Source: Mycetohabitans rhizoxinica HKI 454 (GTDB taxonomy: Bacteria > Pseudomonadota > Gammaproteobacteria > Burkholderiales > Burkholderiaceae). From it: 64,000 nt of DNA. A program made the position numbers and the translations under genes. The first letter of the stretch is position 1. Each line of letters starts with the position of its first letter. This document shows, one piece after another, positions 28,830-36,695 of the stretch. The notes beneath the pieces are model-generated. The model made no database searches, was not told where the DNA came from, and saw nothing but the letters and a program-made list of their open reading frames with translations. The stretch lies in the NCBI RefSeq assembly GCF_000198775.1, contig NC_014718.1, forward strand, positions 297,154-361,153, read 5' to 3'.

Positions 28830-29148
28830 GCTTGCCTCCGCTTCCAGTCAATCCAGTATTCCTTCGCACGCCGGATATCTGCCGTTTGCGAACGCTTATC
28901 GCCGCCGCACAGCAGGATCACGAGCGCATTGCCATGCCGCCCACAATAGACCCGGTAACCGGGACCGACGTGTACACGCAATTCCAGCACTCCTTCTCCA
29001 ACCGGCTCACAGTCTCCGAAGTTGCTGCTTGAACTTGGCGCAGTCGAAGCCGCACGCGCGCCTGTGCAACGCGGTCGCGTAGCCCGTTAAGCCATTCTGT
29101 CAGGGGCTCGCGTCCGTTTTCTTGTCGGTATCGCAGCAGTTCAGTCAT
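28826..29148 (-). pseudogene. HigB/RelE-like toxin (TIGR02683 type), frameshifted
   Basis: Starts MTELLRYRQENGREPLTEWL, NGLRDRVAQARVRLRLRQVQ, then one base is missing at about 29035. The family sequence continues in the next frame: NFGDCEPVGEGVLELRVHVG, PGYRVYCGRHGNALVILLCG, GDKRSQTADIRRAKEYWIDW, KRRQA, ending at TGA 28826. All toxin motifs (GYRVY, LCGGDKxxQ, DIxxAKxYW) are present but split, so the toxin is inactive unless the shift is bypassed. The antitoxin follows with a 4-base overlap. Confidence 0.82.
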
Positions 29149-29434
29149 TCTTTATTGAAAATTAAAAGTTATTGGTAGTCACAGTTTAAGTGTGCGCCTG
29201 TCATCGGAACCGTGTTTTATTCTCACGGTGATGTCAGTCGCCGTCATTGTGCGGGTACCGGTTCGGGGGAGCTTGGCGTAGGAGATCACGTTATCGCGTC
29301 ACTCGGTTGGCTGGGCAATGGGCTGTAGGGCAGGCGCGCTAGACTGCTGTCCATTTAAAGAGTGGGGGCGGTCGTGACCTCATTGAGGCATGGCTGCACG
29401 CTGGGTTCGCACGGCAAGCAGAGCGGGCCGGCCA
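29149..29434. other. Intergenic region
   Basis: No gene or RNA recognised. AT-rich immediately upstream of the toxin start, as expected for its promoter. Confidence 0.35.
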
Positions 29435-30724
29435 TTAGCGCTGTGGCTCCCGAGTGAGAGGTTCGACCGGCTCCTGGTCGCCCCAGTTCATCCGATGGCC
29501 GTGCACCGTCTGGCGGTGCCGCGTGTCCTCTTCCTCGTGCAAGTACAGGCTCGTGGTAGTCAGCGACATGTGCCCGAGGTTGTCGCGCACTGTGCGCAGA
29601 TCGAGGCCGGCGTCAGCCTGATGCGAGCCGGCTGTATGCCGCAGCCAATGCGCCGAGGCGCGCACCAGTTCGTCGGCGCGATCGGCAAATTCTGGCCCGC
29701 GTGCGCGTAGCCACGACGCGGCGTCTCGGAAGATACGCTTGATCGCGTCATGCAGGGCGGAGCGCGACAGGCCGCGGCGCCCGCCTCGGAAGGGCACGAC
29801 CAGCGGCGTGTCCTCGACCCGGCGGGGCAGCGGGGACAAGCCACACGCCTGCCGGTAGCGGGTCAGCTCGACGATCAGTTCCGGCGACGCGGGCACGCGC
29901 CGCGCGCGTTGCCCCTTACCCACGGTGTCAAGCCACCACTGGTCGTGTCCGTCCGAGCCCAGGCGCCGCGAGAAGTCGCCCATGGTGCCGTGGGCGACCT
30001 CGGAGAGGCGCAGGCCTTGCAGATAGAAGAGTGTGGTCAGCCAGCGGCAACGGGCATAGTACGCGCGCTGCGCCGTTGTTTCCTGGGGCAGCTGCTCGAC
30101 AAAGTGTTTGACCTCATCCCATAGTGAGATCGACAGATAGCGCGTGACGCGGAGCGCCGAGCGCTTGGCGCGCTAGCGCAGTAGCGCCATCGGGTTGCTG
30201 CGCAGATAGCCAGCATCCACCAACCACGTGAACAGGCCGTTCAGGATGACCCGCGCTTGCCGCTGGCTGGCCGCGGACAGCGGCCCATTAAAGGGCCGCC
30301 AGCGCGCATCGCCGCGGGGATATTTGCCCCCGGTGGCCGACACCCAGCGGCTCGCGGGCTGCGGGTCGGCCAGGAACGCGTTGAACTGCTGTAGATCCTC
30401 GTGCGTGAGCAACGACAGCGGCTTGCCCCGTTGCACGACGGCCCACAGCAAGAGCCGCTCAGCCTCCTTGCGGTGGGTGTCGAACGTGGTTTTTGTGTCG
30501 GCGTAATTGGACAGCCAGGCGCGCACGGCGTCCAGGTCGTTACGCGCGGCGAGTTGCGCGGTCTCTCGCGCGCCGCGATTGGTGCCGTCGCGCCCGTCTA
30601 AATGCTCGGGCAACACGAGCGCCTCGACTGGTTGCACGGCGGTGAACGGGGTGAGGGACACGGTGGGGGGCGCTCCAAGGGCGGGGTCAACGAAACACGA
30701 CGCTTCTAAAGCGTTACACGACAT
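29435..30724 (-). pseudogene. Phage-type tyrosine recombinase, single in-frame TAG
   Basis: The frame from ATG 30724 reads MSCNALEASCFVDPALGAPP, the core-binding domain (ARNDLDAVRAWLSNYADTKT, TFDTHRKEAERLLLWAVVQR), then LRSNPMALLR followed by TAG 30175-30173. The same frame continues RAKRSALRVTRYLSISLWDE, YLQGLRLSEVAHGTMGDFSR (Arg I), SAHWLRHTAGSHQADAG (HxxR), NLGHMSLTTTSLYLHEEEDT (His and nucleophilic Tyr) to 29435. Apart from one amber codon the 430-codon enzyme is complete with all catalytic residues. Divergent from the KfrA-like gene, with a perfect palindrome over its start codon. Confidence 0.85.
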
Positions 30725-30746
30725 TACAGCCGTAATGTCGTGTAAC
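30713..30746. promoter_or_regulatory. Perfect inverted repeat between recombinase and KfrA-like gene
   Basis: Arms GTTACACGACATTAC (30713-30727) and GTAATGTCGTGTAAC (30732-30746) match without error around a 4-base centre AGCC. The recombinase start codon (30724-30722) lies inside it. Probable operator for the divergent KfrA-like protein, or a recombination core. Confidence 0.75.
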
Positions 30747-30815
30747 GTGTCTTTAGTGTTAGAAATACAACGTATTACGTAGCATTATTGAAGGAAATGT
30801 TCCCCGGAAACTGCG

Positions 30816-31475
30816 ATGAGTGATGTCCTGTCCCCCGATGCGGCGCTGACCACCGAGATCGCGCGCTTAAAAGCCACGCATTCAAACACGCGCGAGTTGT
30901 ATCGCGAAGTGTGCGCGCTGTTGTTCTTTCGCTTTGGCATCACGCCCACCGCGAACCGCCTGTACCAGTTGGTGCGCAAGGGCAGCATGGGCACGCCCAC
31001 GGCGGTGCTCAGCGAGTTCTGGCATGAGCTGCGTGAGAAAAGTCGTGTCAAGCTTGACCATCCGGATTTGCCCTCCGAGCTGCGCGACGCCGCCGGCACG
31101 CTCGTCGCGACGCTGTGGGAGCGAGCCGCGGCCACTGCGCACGCGGCGCTGGAAGACGTGCGTGCCGAAATGCGCCTCGAGCGCGACGCGGCCGCCGCCG
31201 AAGTAGCCGCCGCCCGCGAGGCTGCGGCGCACGCCGAACGCACTCTCGAAGAACCCCGCGCTGAGCGGCAAGCGCTGCAGGCGCAACTGGGGGACTCACG
31301 CCAGCACATTGGCACGCTGGAAGGCAGCTTGGCCGCGCTGCAGCGCGCGAGTGCTGAAGCTGAAAAAGCGCGGCGCGCGCGGCAGCGCATACCCACCCAG
31401 TCCGCATTGGGCCGCACCTCTGGCCCAATTAGGCGGCCACGCCCGCCGACGCGTGCGCTCAAAAAGAGTAGGTGA
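30816..31475 (+). CDS. KfrA-like plasmid DNA-binding protein, 219 aa
   Basis: The N-terminal KfrA domain (residues about 22-110) reads TRELYREVCALLFFRFGITP, TANRLYQLVRKGSMGTPTAV, LSEFWHELREKSRVKLDHPD, followed by a long Ala/Glu/Arg-rich coiled coil (residues about 110-190) and a basic tail (RRPRPPTRALKKSR). KfrA proteins of IncP and related plasmids bind operator DNA as autoregulators and may aid partitioning or nucleoid organisation. Its position divergent from a tyrosine recombinase suggests control of that gene through the palindrome at 30713-30746. The coiled-coil part is duplicated at 33017. Confidence 0.82.
   Translation: MSDVLSPDAALTTEIARLKATHSNTRELYREVCALLFFRFGITPTANRLYQLVRKGSMGTPTAVLSEFWHELREKSRVKLDHPDLPSELRDAAGTLVATLWERAAATAHAALEDVRAEMRLERDAAAAEVAAAREAAAHAERTLEEPRAERQALQAQLGDSRQHIGTLEGSLAALQRASAEAEKARRARQRIPTQSALGRTSGPIRRPRPPTRALKKSR
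31073..31470 (+). repeat. Direct repeat copy 1 (KfrA-like coiled-coil coding segment)
   Basis: About 400 bases, CCTCCGAGCTGCGCGACGCC to the end of the KfrA-like gene, recur almost unchanged at about 33017-33415. The copies differ by few substitutions and small indels. Confidence 0.8.
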
Positions 31476-31620
31476 CCCAGTCACCTACATGCGGCAACGC
31501 CTGAGCGAGGGATGGATCCTATAGTGTAGGAGCCAATGACTAAATTAACAACGCGTCACCAGACCTCAATGCGTAGCGCTATTTTAGGGGAAATGGTGGC
31601 GTGCTCATCGAGCACATCAC

Positions 31621-31965
31621 TTACAAGGCCACCTCAGCGGCAAGTGCTTCCCACGGCGCCGTCAAGCGGCCGTCTTCCCGCACGACCAGACCGGCAACTT
31701 CTAGCGCTGCCACATCAGCATGCACGCGCTTGTAGTCACGCGATAAAGCGCATGCCAAAGCCTTGACGCTATCGGCGCCTTCTCGGTGCAAATAGCGTAG
31801 TAACTCCAGCCGTTTTGGCGTCAGCGCCGCCACCATTTCCTGCCACGAGAGAAAGGTGACGTGACTTTCCTTGAAATGCTCGCCTTTGGCCGCGCGCTCA
31901 AAGGCATTCACGAACCGCTGCCCCATATCACGTGCGCCACTCACATGGACTGTCAGTTTGCTCAT
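31621..31965 (-). CDS. Antitoxin TumA-like (HVO_A0114-type HTH protein), 114 aa
   Basis: The winged-helix region is clear: TPKRLELLRYLHREGADSVK, ALACALSRDYKRVHADVAAL, EVAGLVVREDGRLTAPWEAL. The N-terminal part (MSKLTVHVSGARDMGQRFVN) matches the small regulators annotated as TumA antitoxins. The start overlaps the toxin stop by four bases (ATGA), with the toxin first, as in TumE-TumA pairs. Complete. Likely neutralises TumE and represses the operon. Confidence 0.8.
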   Translation of the reverse strand: MSKLTVHVSGARDMGQRFVNAFERAAKGEHFKESHVTFLSWQEMVAALTPKRLELLRYLHREGADSVKALACALSRDYKRVHADVAALEVAGLVVREDGRLTAPWEALAAEVAL

Positions 31966-32255
31966 TTTCCGCTCCTTTCGCGTTCAACATCCCCCAAAAA
32001 GTCCCTCACCATCTGTTCCGCCGTCGAAAAAACGTAGGGCACTTCATGGTCACGATAGTGGCGATGGTCGCCCTTGCCGCGTTCATTATCGTAGCCAATG
32101 ATTCTTGCGCTGCCCTGACCATAGAACAGGCTGTATTTCAAACCATGGGGTCTTTCCGCATCGCATTCGGGCAATCGCCAGATCCGCATTTCAAGAATGG
32201 CTCCGTCCGGATAAACCATTCGATCCTCAAATAACAGCGTCGCCTTCTTTTTCAT
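31962..32255 (-). CDS. Toxin TumE-like (DUF6516), 97 aa
   Basis: Reads MKKKATLLFEDRMVYPDGAI, LEMRIWRLPECDAERPHGLK, YSLFYGQGSARIIGYDNERG, KGDHRHYRDHEVPYVFSTAE. The L..D...Y.DG...E..IW...........H.LKYSL.Y.......R..GYDNERGKGDHRH pattern defines TumE (DUF6516) toxins. The conserved GYDNERGKGDHRHY is intact. Translation is coupled to the TumA-like gene. A perfect 8-bp inverted repeat lies directly upstream. Confidence 0.85.
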   Translation of the reverse strand: MKKKATLLFEDRMVYPDGAILEMRIWRLPECDAERPHGLKYSLFYGQGSARIIGYDNERGKGDHRHYRDHEVPYVFSTAEQMVRDFLGDVERERSGK

Positions 32256-32256
32256 A

Positions 32257-32278
32257 TGGCGTATTTTGCCATACGCCA
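32257..32278. promoter_or_regulatory. Inverted repeat between tumE-like and mazE-like genes
   Basis: TGGCGTAT (32257-32264) and ATACGCCA (32271-32278) form a perfect 8-bp inverted repeat with a 6-base spacer, two bases outside the tumE start and just before the mazE-like gene in the other direction. Likely a toxin-antitoxin autoregulation operator. Confidence 0.6.
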
Positions 32279-32282
32279 GCTT

Positions 32283-32520
32283 ATGGCGTCAACTGCCATA
32301 GTTAGAGGCACAAAGTGCTTGCCAATCGTGTTGCGTGTTTCTCGCGTCGGTCGGCAGTTCGCTAAACGCCGACGTGCGTCCGGATGGCGTAATGCTGGCC
32401 CCGGCCCGCCGCAAATATTCGCTGGACGACCTTATTGCCCAATGCGACATGAAGACTTTTTTTCCGGAGGACATGGCGGCATGGAGTGAGGTCAAACCGG
32501 TGGGGCGTGAGGCTTGGTGA
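32283..32520 (+). pseudogene. MazE/PemI-type antitoxin, frameshifted
   Basis: The start MASTAIVRGTKCLPIVLRVS resembles an AbrB-fold N terminus. At about 32345 the frame shifts to SLNADVRPDGVMLAPARRKY, SLDDLIAQCDMKTFFPEDMA, AWSEVKPVGREAW. The C-terminal half (ARRKYSLDDLIAQCD...W...PVGREAW) is the conserved toxin-binding tail of MazE/ChpAI antitoxins. The stop overlaps the toxin start. With the DNA-binding half broken, the pair would lack proper repression unless translation initiates internally. Confidence 0.65.
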
Positions 32521-32864
32521 GGCGGGTCAAGTTCGCGCGGGGCGATATCGTGCGCGTGAGCCTAAACTCGACTGCCGGGCGAGAGCAGCAAGGTGATTTT
32601 CGCCCAGCGCTCGTTCTATCTGCGGCGGCGTTCAACGCCTTGGGCGTGGCGCTCGTTGCCCCGATCACCCAGGGCGACGCCTCTGCTCGCTTTGCTAGGT
32701 TCGCCGTACCGCTTTCCGGTTCTGGAACCGAGACGCAAGGTGTAGCGCTCGTCAACATGGCGCGTATGCTCGACCTGGAGGCGCGCGGCGCGCGTAAGCT
32801 CGAACGTGCGCCGGTTGAAGTGGTTGAGGACGCGCTGGCTCGGTTTCAGACGATTATTGAATGA
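32514..32864 (+). CDS. MazF/PemK-type mRNA interferase, ~115 aa
   Basis: Start is TTG 32514 or, more likely, GTG 32517, overlapping the antitoxin stop. MazF motifs: VKFARGDIVRVSLNSTAGRE, QQGDFRPALVLSAAAFNALG, VALVAPITQGDASARFARFA, ETQGVALVNMARMLDLEARG. The catalytic Arg and Ser/Thr of the MazF barrel (RPALVLS, PIT) are present. Complete, so an active toxin is possible while its antitoxin is damaged. Confidence 0.88.
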   Translation: MVRRVKFARGDIVRVSLNSTAGREQQGDFRPALVLSAAAFNALGVALVAPITQGDASARFARFAVPLSGSGTETQGVALVNMARMLDLEARGARKLERAPVEVVEDALARFQTIIE

Positions 32865-32874
32865 GGACAACGCA

Positions 32875-33421
32875 ATGAGCAACAAGTTCTGGAACTTGAT
32901 GTACGCGCTGAACAACACGAAGCGGTGGGTCGGCGACGCGAACAATCCGCAAGCGCGCTAGTTTGCGATGCAAGGCGCTTTCGTCAACATGAGTGGATGC
33001 TCGCGCAGCGCAAACTTTGCCCCCCGAGCTGCGCGACGCCGCCGGCACGCTCCTCGCGACGCTGTGGGAGCGGGCCGCGGCCACTGCGCACACGGCACTG
33101 GAAGAGGTGCGTGCCGAAATGCGCCTCGAGCGCGACGCGGCCGCCGCCGAAGTAGCCGCCGCCCGCGAGGCTGCGGCGCACGCCGAACGCACTCTCGAAG
33201 AACCCCGCGCTGAGCGGCAAGCGCTGCAGGCGCAACTGGGGACTCACGCCAGCACATTGGCACGCTGGAAGGCAGCTTGGCCGCGCTGCAGCGCGCGAGT
33301 GCTGAAGCTGAAAAAGCGCGGCGCGCGCGGCAGCGCATACCCACCCAGTCCACATTAGGCCGGACCTCTGGCCCAATTAGGCGGCCACGCCCGCCGACGC
33401 GTGCGCTTAAAAAGACTTCGT
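32875..33421 (+). pseudogene. Mosaic: short unknown N-terminal piece fused to second copy of KfrA-like coiled coil
   Basis: ATG 32875 opens MSNKFWNLMYALNNTKRWVG, DANNPQAR-stop, a piece I cannot assign. From 33017 the DNA repeats the KfrA-like segment of 31073-31470: PPELRDAAGTLLATLWERAA, ALEEVRAEMRLERDAAAAEV, ending in shifted frames. The DNA-binding N terminus is missing, so this is a duplication-born fragment. Confidence 0.7.
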
Positions 33422-33592
33422 GACGCAGTTATCGACATTCGCTTTTTATACAAAGGCTCATGTGGCCGCAGGCCGGTTAGCAAGCATAGGCACTGCGCGC
33501 ACCAAAAGTGAGGCCGCTTGGCGTATGATTTTTCCGCATTAAGAAGCTACCCCAATCAAAAATATAGTGTGTCTTGCTGGCCATCGCTTGAT

Positions 33593-33609
33593 GAGATACA
33601 ATGTATCTC
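33593..33609. promoter_or_regulatory. Probable DinJ-YafQ operator
   Basis: GAGATAC (33593-33599) and GTATCTC (33603-33609) form a perfect 7-bp inverted repeat around AAT, 18 bases before the dinJ ATG. Confidence 0.6.
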
Positions 33610-33627
33610 AAATGATAGGAGGTCGCA

Positions 33628-33906
33628 ATGGCTACAACGACAATGGTTCACATTCGTATTGACGAGACCGTCAAAGCGCAGGCTGCGCAAACGTTAGCCT
33701 CGATGGGGCTGACTGTCTCCGATGCCATTCGAGTCTTCCTGACGCGCATCGTGGCAGACAAAGCGCTGCCCTTTGCGATCCAAGCGCCCAATGCGGCCAG
33801 CCGTGCCGCCATGGCTGAAGCCCGCGAAATCATCGAGAGCCGCCACGTTCGCTTCGCAACTTCCGACGCCTTGATGAATGACCTTGAAAAGAACACCCGC
33901 AAGTAA
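33628..33906 (+). CDS. dinJ: Antitoxin DinJ/RelB family, 92 aa
   Basis: ATG 33628 follows ATAGGAGGTCGCA. The ribbon-helix-helix domain is clear: MVHIRIDETVKAQAAQTLAS, MGLTVSDAIRVFLTRIVADK, ALPFAIQAPNAASRAAMAEA. The C-terminal helix wraps the toxin. Overlaps yafQ by 29 bases. Intact and expected to repress from the inverted repeat at 33593-33609. Confidence 0.92.
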   Translation: MATTTMVHIRIDETVKAQAAQTLASMGLTVSDAIRVFLTRIVADKALPFAIQAPNAASRAAMAEAREIIESRHVRFATSDALMNDLEKNTRK

Positions 33907-34207
33907 GCGGGCCACTCTGCCGCGCGCGTCAGATTACACCAAAGCATTTCTCAAGGACTGGCAACGCCTGTCTTACTCGGGCCGGTACGATATGAACCGG
34001 TTGAAAGAGGCCATGACGTTGCTTATTGCCAATGATGGCCCGCTTGCTGCTGAGTGGTTGGATCACTCGCTTGCGGGCGAGTGGGACAGTCACCGGGAGT
34101 GTCACATTGGGGGCGATTTTCTGCTTATTTATAAGCTCGCTGATATCGGCAAGCATAGCTTAGTGATCTTCGTCCGAGCGGGCACGCATTCCGAACTTTT
34201 TTCTTAA
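33878..34207 (+). CDS. yafQ: Toxin YafQ family, 109 aa
   Basis: Reads ASDYTKAFLKDWQRLSYSGR, YDMNRLKEAMTLLIANDGPL, AAEWLDHSLAGEWDSHRECH, IGGDFLLIYKLADIGKHSLV, IFVRAGTHSELFS. This is the YafQ/RelE fold with the catalytic His residues of HxxREHHI-type (DSHRECHI) and the terminal R.GTHSELF box. The start may lie slightly downstream of 33878, since a shorter protein would begin near RATLPRASDYTK. Acts as a ribosome-dependent mRNA endonuclease. Intact. Confidence 0.9.
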   Translation: MTLKRTPASKRATLPRASDYTKAFLKDWQRLSYSGRYDMNRLKEAMTLLIANDGPLAAEWLDHSLAGEWDSHRECHIGGDFLLIYKLADIGKHSLVIFVRAGTHSELFS

Positions 34208-34274
34208 CAGGACAAAAGGGCCTTCACTGCGTGCTCGACGTCCCACATCAGGCCAGCCCTTGTCTCACGCAAAG

Positions 34275-35273
34275 TCATACTGACTTACCTTGGATGAAAC
34301 CGGTTGTTTGCAAAAACGCGGCGGGGAGCAGCGCCGTCTTACAACCTGCCCAACGTTCGTTTGTCGGCCGTCGAGTTAATAGAGCATGTAATCGCTCTGG
34401 CAAGTGTCTCGAACTCGAGATGACTGATCGTGCACCGTGAATCAGTAAGGTACGTAAATAGACGTCACCGCGTTTGCTGATGCCGCCCAGCCGGACTTTG
34501 CCACCCGAGCTGTTCTGTCGCGGCACGAGGCCAAGGTAGGCCGCAAATTCCCGACCGGAGCGGAAAGTTTTCGCTTGACCGATAACCGACACCGCTGCAG
34601 TTGCCGTCAACGGGCCAACGCCCGGAATTTCCGAGATACGACGGCATGCTGGGTCACCGCGTCGCCATTCGAGGATGCGCTGCTCGATGCGTTGAATTTG
34701 ATCGTCGAGCAGATGAAGCCGAGACAATTGATCCCGAAGACTATCGATCAGCATTGCCGGAAACTGATCGGCCAGCGTCGCGATCGCCGCTTGAGCGGCC
34801 TGGATCGATGGGCGTCGCCCTTGTGGCAAAACGACGCCGAATTCATAGAGTAATCCTCGCAATTGATTGACTTGCATGACGCGGATCCGGACCAGTTGCT
34901 GGCGCATTCGATGTAGCGCCAACATCGCCTGTTGGTGCGCCGATTTGACGGCAACAAAGCGCATGCCTGGGCGCTGGGAAGCCTCCCAGATGGCGGCCGC
35001 GTCTGCCGCGTCGTTCTTATTCGACTTGACGAACGGGCGCACGAACTGGGCAGCAATGAGCCTGACTTCGTGCCCAAGCCTGCTCAGTTGCCGAGCCCAG
35101 TGGTGGGCGCTACCGCACGCCTCCATGACGATCCGGGCCGCTGGCCGGTTGGCGAAGAACGGTAACATCTGGGCACGCTTGAGCGCCTTGCTGTGAATCG
35201 TGCCGTCCGTATCGACAAAGTGGATCTGAAAAACGCGCTTAGCCAGGTCGATGGCGATCGTCGTGGGCTCCAT
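34275..35273 (-). CDS. IS110-family transposase, 332 aa, C terminus altered
   Basis: N-terminal DEDD/RuvC-like domain: MEPTTIAIDLAKRVFQIHFV (first Asp), RIVMEACGSAHHWARQLSRL (Glu), KSNKNDAADAAAIWEASQRP (Asp pair). C-terminal Transposase_20 domain: ISEIPGVGPLTATAAVSVIG, FAAYLGLVPRQNSSGGKVRL, GGISKRGDVYLRTLLIHGAR with the catalytic Ser region. After ALLTRRPTN the usual VAVVALANKTARTIWA sequence is replaced by ERWAGCKTALLPAAF, which looks like a frame change over the last ~40 residues. May still be active. The flanks could encode a bridge RNA. Confidence 0.88.
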   Translation of the reverse strand: MEPTTIAIDLAKRVFQIHFVDTDGTIHSKALKRAQMLPFFANRPAARIVMEACGSAHHWARQLSRLGHEVRLIAAQFVRPFVKSNKNDAADAAAIWEASQRPGMRFVAVKSAHQQAMLALHRMRQQLVRIRVMQVNQLRGLLYEFGVVLPQGRRPSIQAAQAAIATLADQFPAMLIDSLRDQLSRLHLLDDQIQRIEQRILEWRRGDPACRRISEIPGVGPLTATAAVSVIGQAKTFRSGREFAAYLGLVPRQNSSGGKVRLGGISKRGDVYLRTLLIHGARSVISSSRHLPERLHALLTRRPTNERWAGCKTALLPAAFLQTTGFIQGKSV

Positions 35274-35479
35274 TGAATCTCTCCTTCACGAAAGAACGGA
35301 AAAGACACTGTCGCATATTTGCACCGAAACCAAGCACCCAGCTCAGTCGCTGGAACAGCTGCTGAGGCGGGAGGCGACCATTCCATCTACTTGGTTTCTA
35401 CACGCTATTAATGCGATAATATAGATTATGTAAATTAATCTATTCGTCAAAAATTACACGCGCAACGTATAGAGCGCTC

Positions 35480-35880
35480 GCCCGCAACCTGCCGCGTCGG
35501 CTCCGCTGCCACCACAGCTGCCCCGCTCCGCGTGGGCAAACCCGCTGGTTAAGCAGCCCACCACCTACCGGGTCTGCCAACCGAGTTGATCGCGCGCATT
35601 GGTGACTATGTTCCCGTTCAAGACATGATGTCGTTTTCCACCGTCGATCGACGCACCTATCATGCAATGCAAACTAGGCGCCTGGTCCATCGCTATTGGC
35701 GGCGGGCAAACAGGCCACGAGTCGTGAATCAGTCAACCAGCTGCTCAATGAAATGGGCGGCACGCTCGCCAATCCAGCGCAGCATGCCGAACCCTTGGAA
35801 GTTCTCGGCGCCAGCTCAGGCACGAATCCAGAGCTCAAAAGTATGTCCGATTAACTGCGGAATCAGCGCGGGATGAATTG
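35480..35880 (+). pseudogene. Decayed copy of the F-box-like gene
   Basis: Homologous to 37480-37850: the proline-rich lead-in (CCGCGTCGGCTCCGCTGCCA) is followed by LPTELIARIGDYVPVQDMMS, FSTVDRRTYHAMQTRRLVHR, YWRRAN, then frameshifts; SVNQLLNEMGGTLANPAQHA EP is recognisable to about 35800. The start codon and the C-terminal two thirds are missing, the latter replaced by the tail of the minus-strand holin-like gene. It has diverged more from the two near-identical copies, so it is an older family member. Confidence 0.75.
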
Positions 35881-36055
35881 CTAGCAGCATCGGCAGCAAC
35901 AACGCGACGACCAACGCCACGCGCTCAAAGGCACGCGCGCACAGCCCAAGCAATCAGCAAGCCAGCCAAGAGAAAACGCCAGTATCGCCAGCAGATATGT
36001 GCTCGCTTTACACGTTGGTGTCGAGACTGATGTCCCCCGTACTTTCCTCGCTAAG
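35827..36055 (-). pseudogene. Holin-like small membrane protein remnant
   Basis: Minus frames give WAVRACAFERVALVVALLLP, MLLAIHPALIPQLIGHTFEL, WIRA-stop (hydrophobic, C-terminal part) and LLAILAFSLGWLAD in an adjacent frame. It follows the YqjD/DUF883-like gene as phage-holin-superfamily genes usually do. Frame disruptions make it a likely pseudogene. Confidence 0.4.
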
Positions 36056-36059
36056 GCCG

Positions 36060-36377
36060 TCAACGGCGCCTGCCACGCGCACACAGGAGGCCGCTTGCAA
36101 AGCCCAGTACCGCCACGGTCGCCAACGCCTTGAAAGGTTTGTTCATGACAGTGGCACGCAGACCTTTTACCATGCCTTCGTAAGCCATTTGTATCGACGC
36201 CGTGGCTTGATGAAACTGGTCAGACAACTGATCGGCTTGGTTTGCAGCCTGATCGACAGCCTCGTGCGCCTTATCCGTGACCTTTTTCAATTCGCCTTCG
36301 CCCGACGCGTGACCAACGGTTTCTTGAGCCTTATCTGTGACTTTTTTGATACCGCTTTGGACCAAATTGTTCAACAT
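36060..36377 (-). CDS. YqjD/DUF883-like stress membrane protein, 105 aa
   Basis: Start at ATG 36377 after GGAGAGATAAC. Amphipathic helical repeats KKVTDKAQETVGHASGEGEL and KKVTDKAHEAVDQAANQADQ are followed by NKPFKALATVAVLGFASGLL near the C terminus (one membrane segment) and the basic end CARGRRR. This is the layout of YqjD/ElaB/DUF883 inner-membrane, ribosome-associated proteins. Complete. Function in this organism unknown. Confidence 0.7.
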   Translation of the reverse strand: MLNNLVQSGIKKVTDKAQETVGHASGEGELKKVTDKAHEAVDQAANQADQLSDQFHQATASIQMAYEGMVKGLRATVMNKPFKALATVAVLGFASGLLCARGRRR

Positions 36378-36695
36378 GTTATCTCTCCATCAGTACTGGC
36401 TTTATGTAATAGCCCGGAGCGATTGGTTTGCTCTGGCAACCGGCCATACGCATAACATATATATGCGCAATGGACCGTGGCGCCGGTGCTGCCGCAATTT
36501 GTGTGCCTACCTACCTTAGCAACGGGCATCTACAAAAACCTCTTCATAAAAAACCTAGGAAAGAAGCACGCATTTTTCAAGATGGTTTGGTGCCGCATAG
36601 CGTCGAAAATTACGGATTAAACACACAAGGATGAAATACATGTTGCTACGTCAAGTAATTCTTTCCCTGGTTGGCAGCGCCCTTAGCAGTGGACC
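36378..36695. other. Intergenic region
   Basis: Promoter side of the YqjD-like gene; AT-rich; no gene, RNA or repeat recognised. Confidence 0.35.

Noticed and set aside
6365..30175. Amber suppression as an explanation for three TAG-interrupted genes
   Set aside because: TAA and TGA interruptions and plain frameshifts occur in the same window, and no suppressor tRNA is visible.
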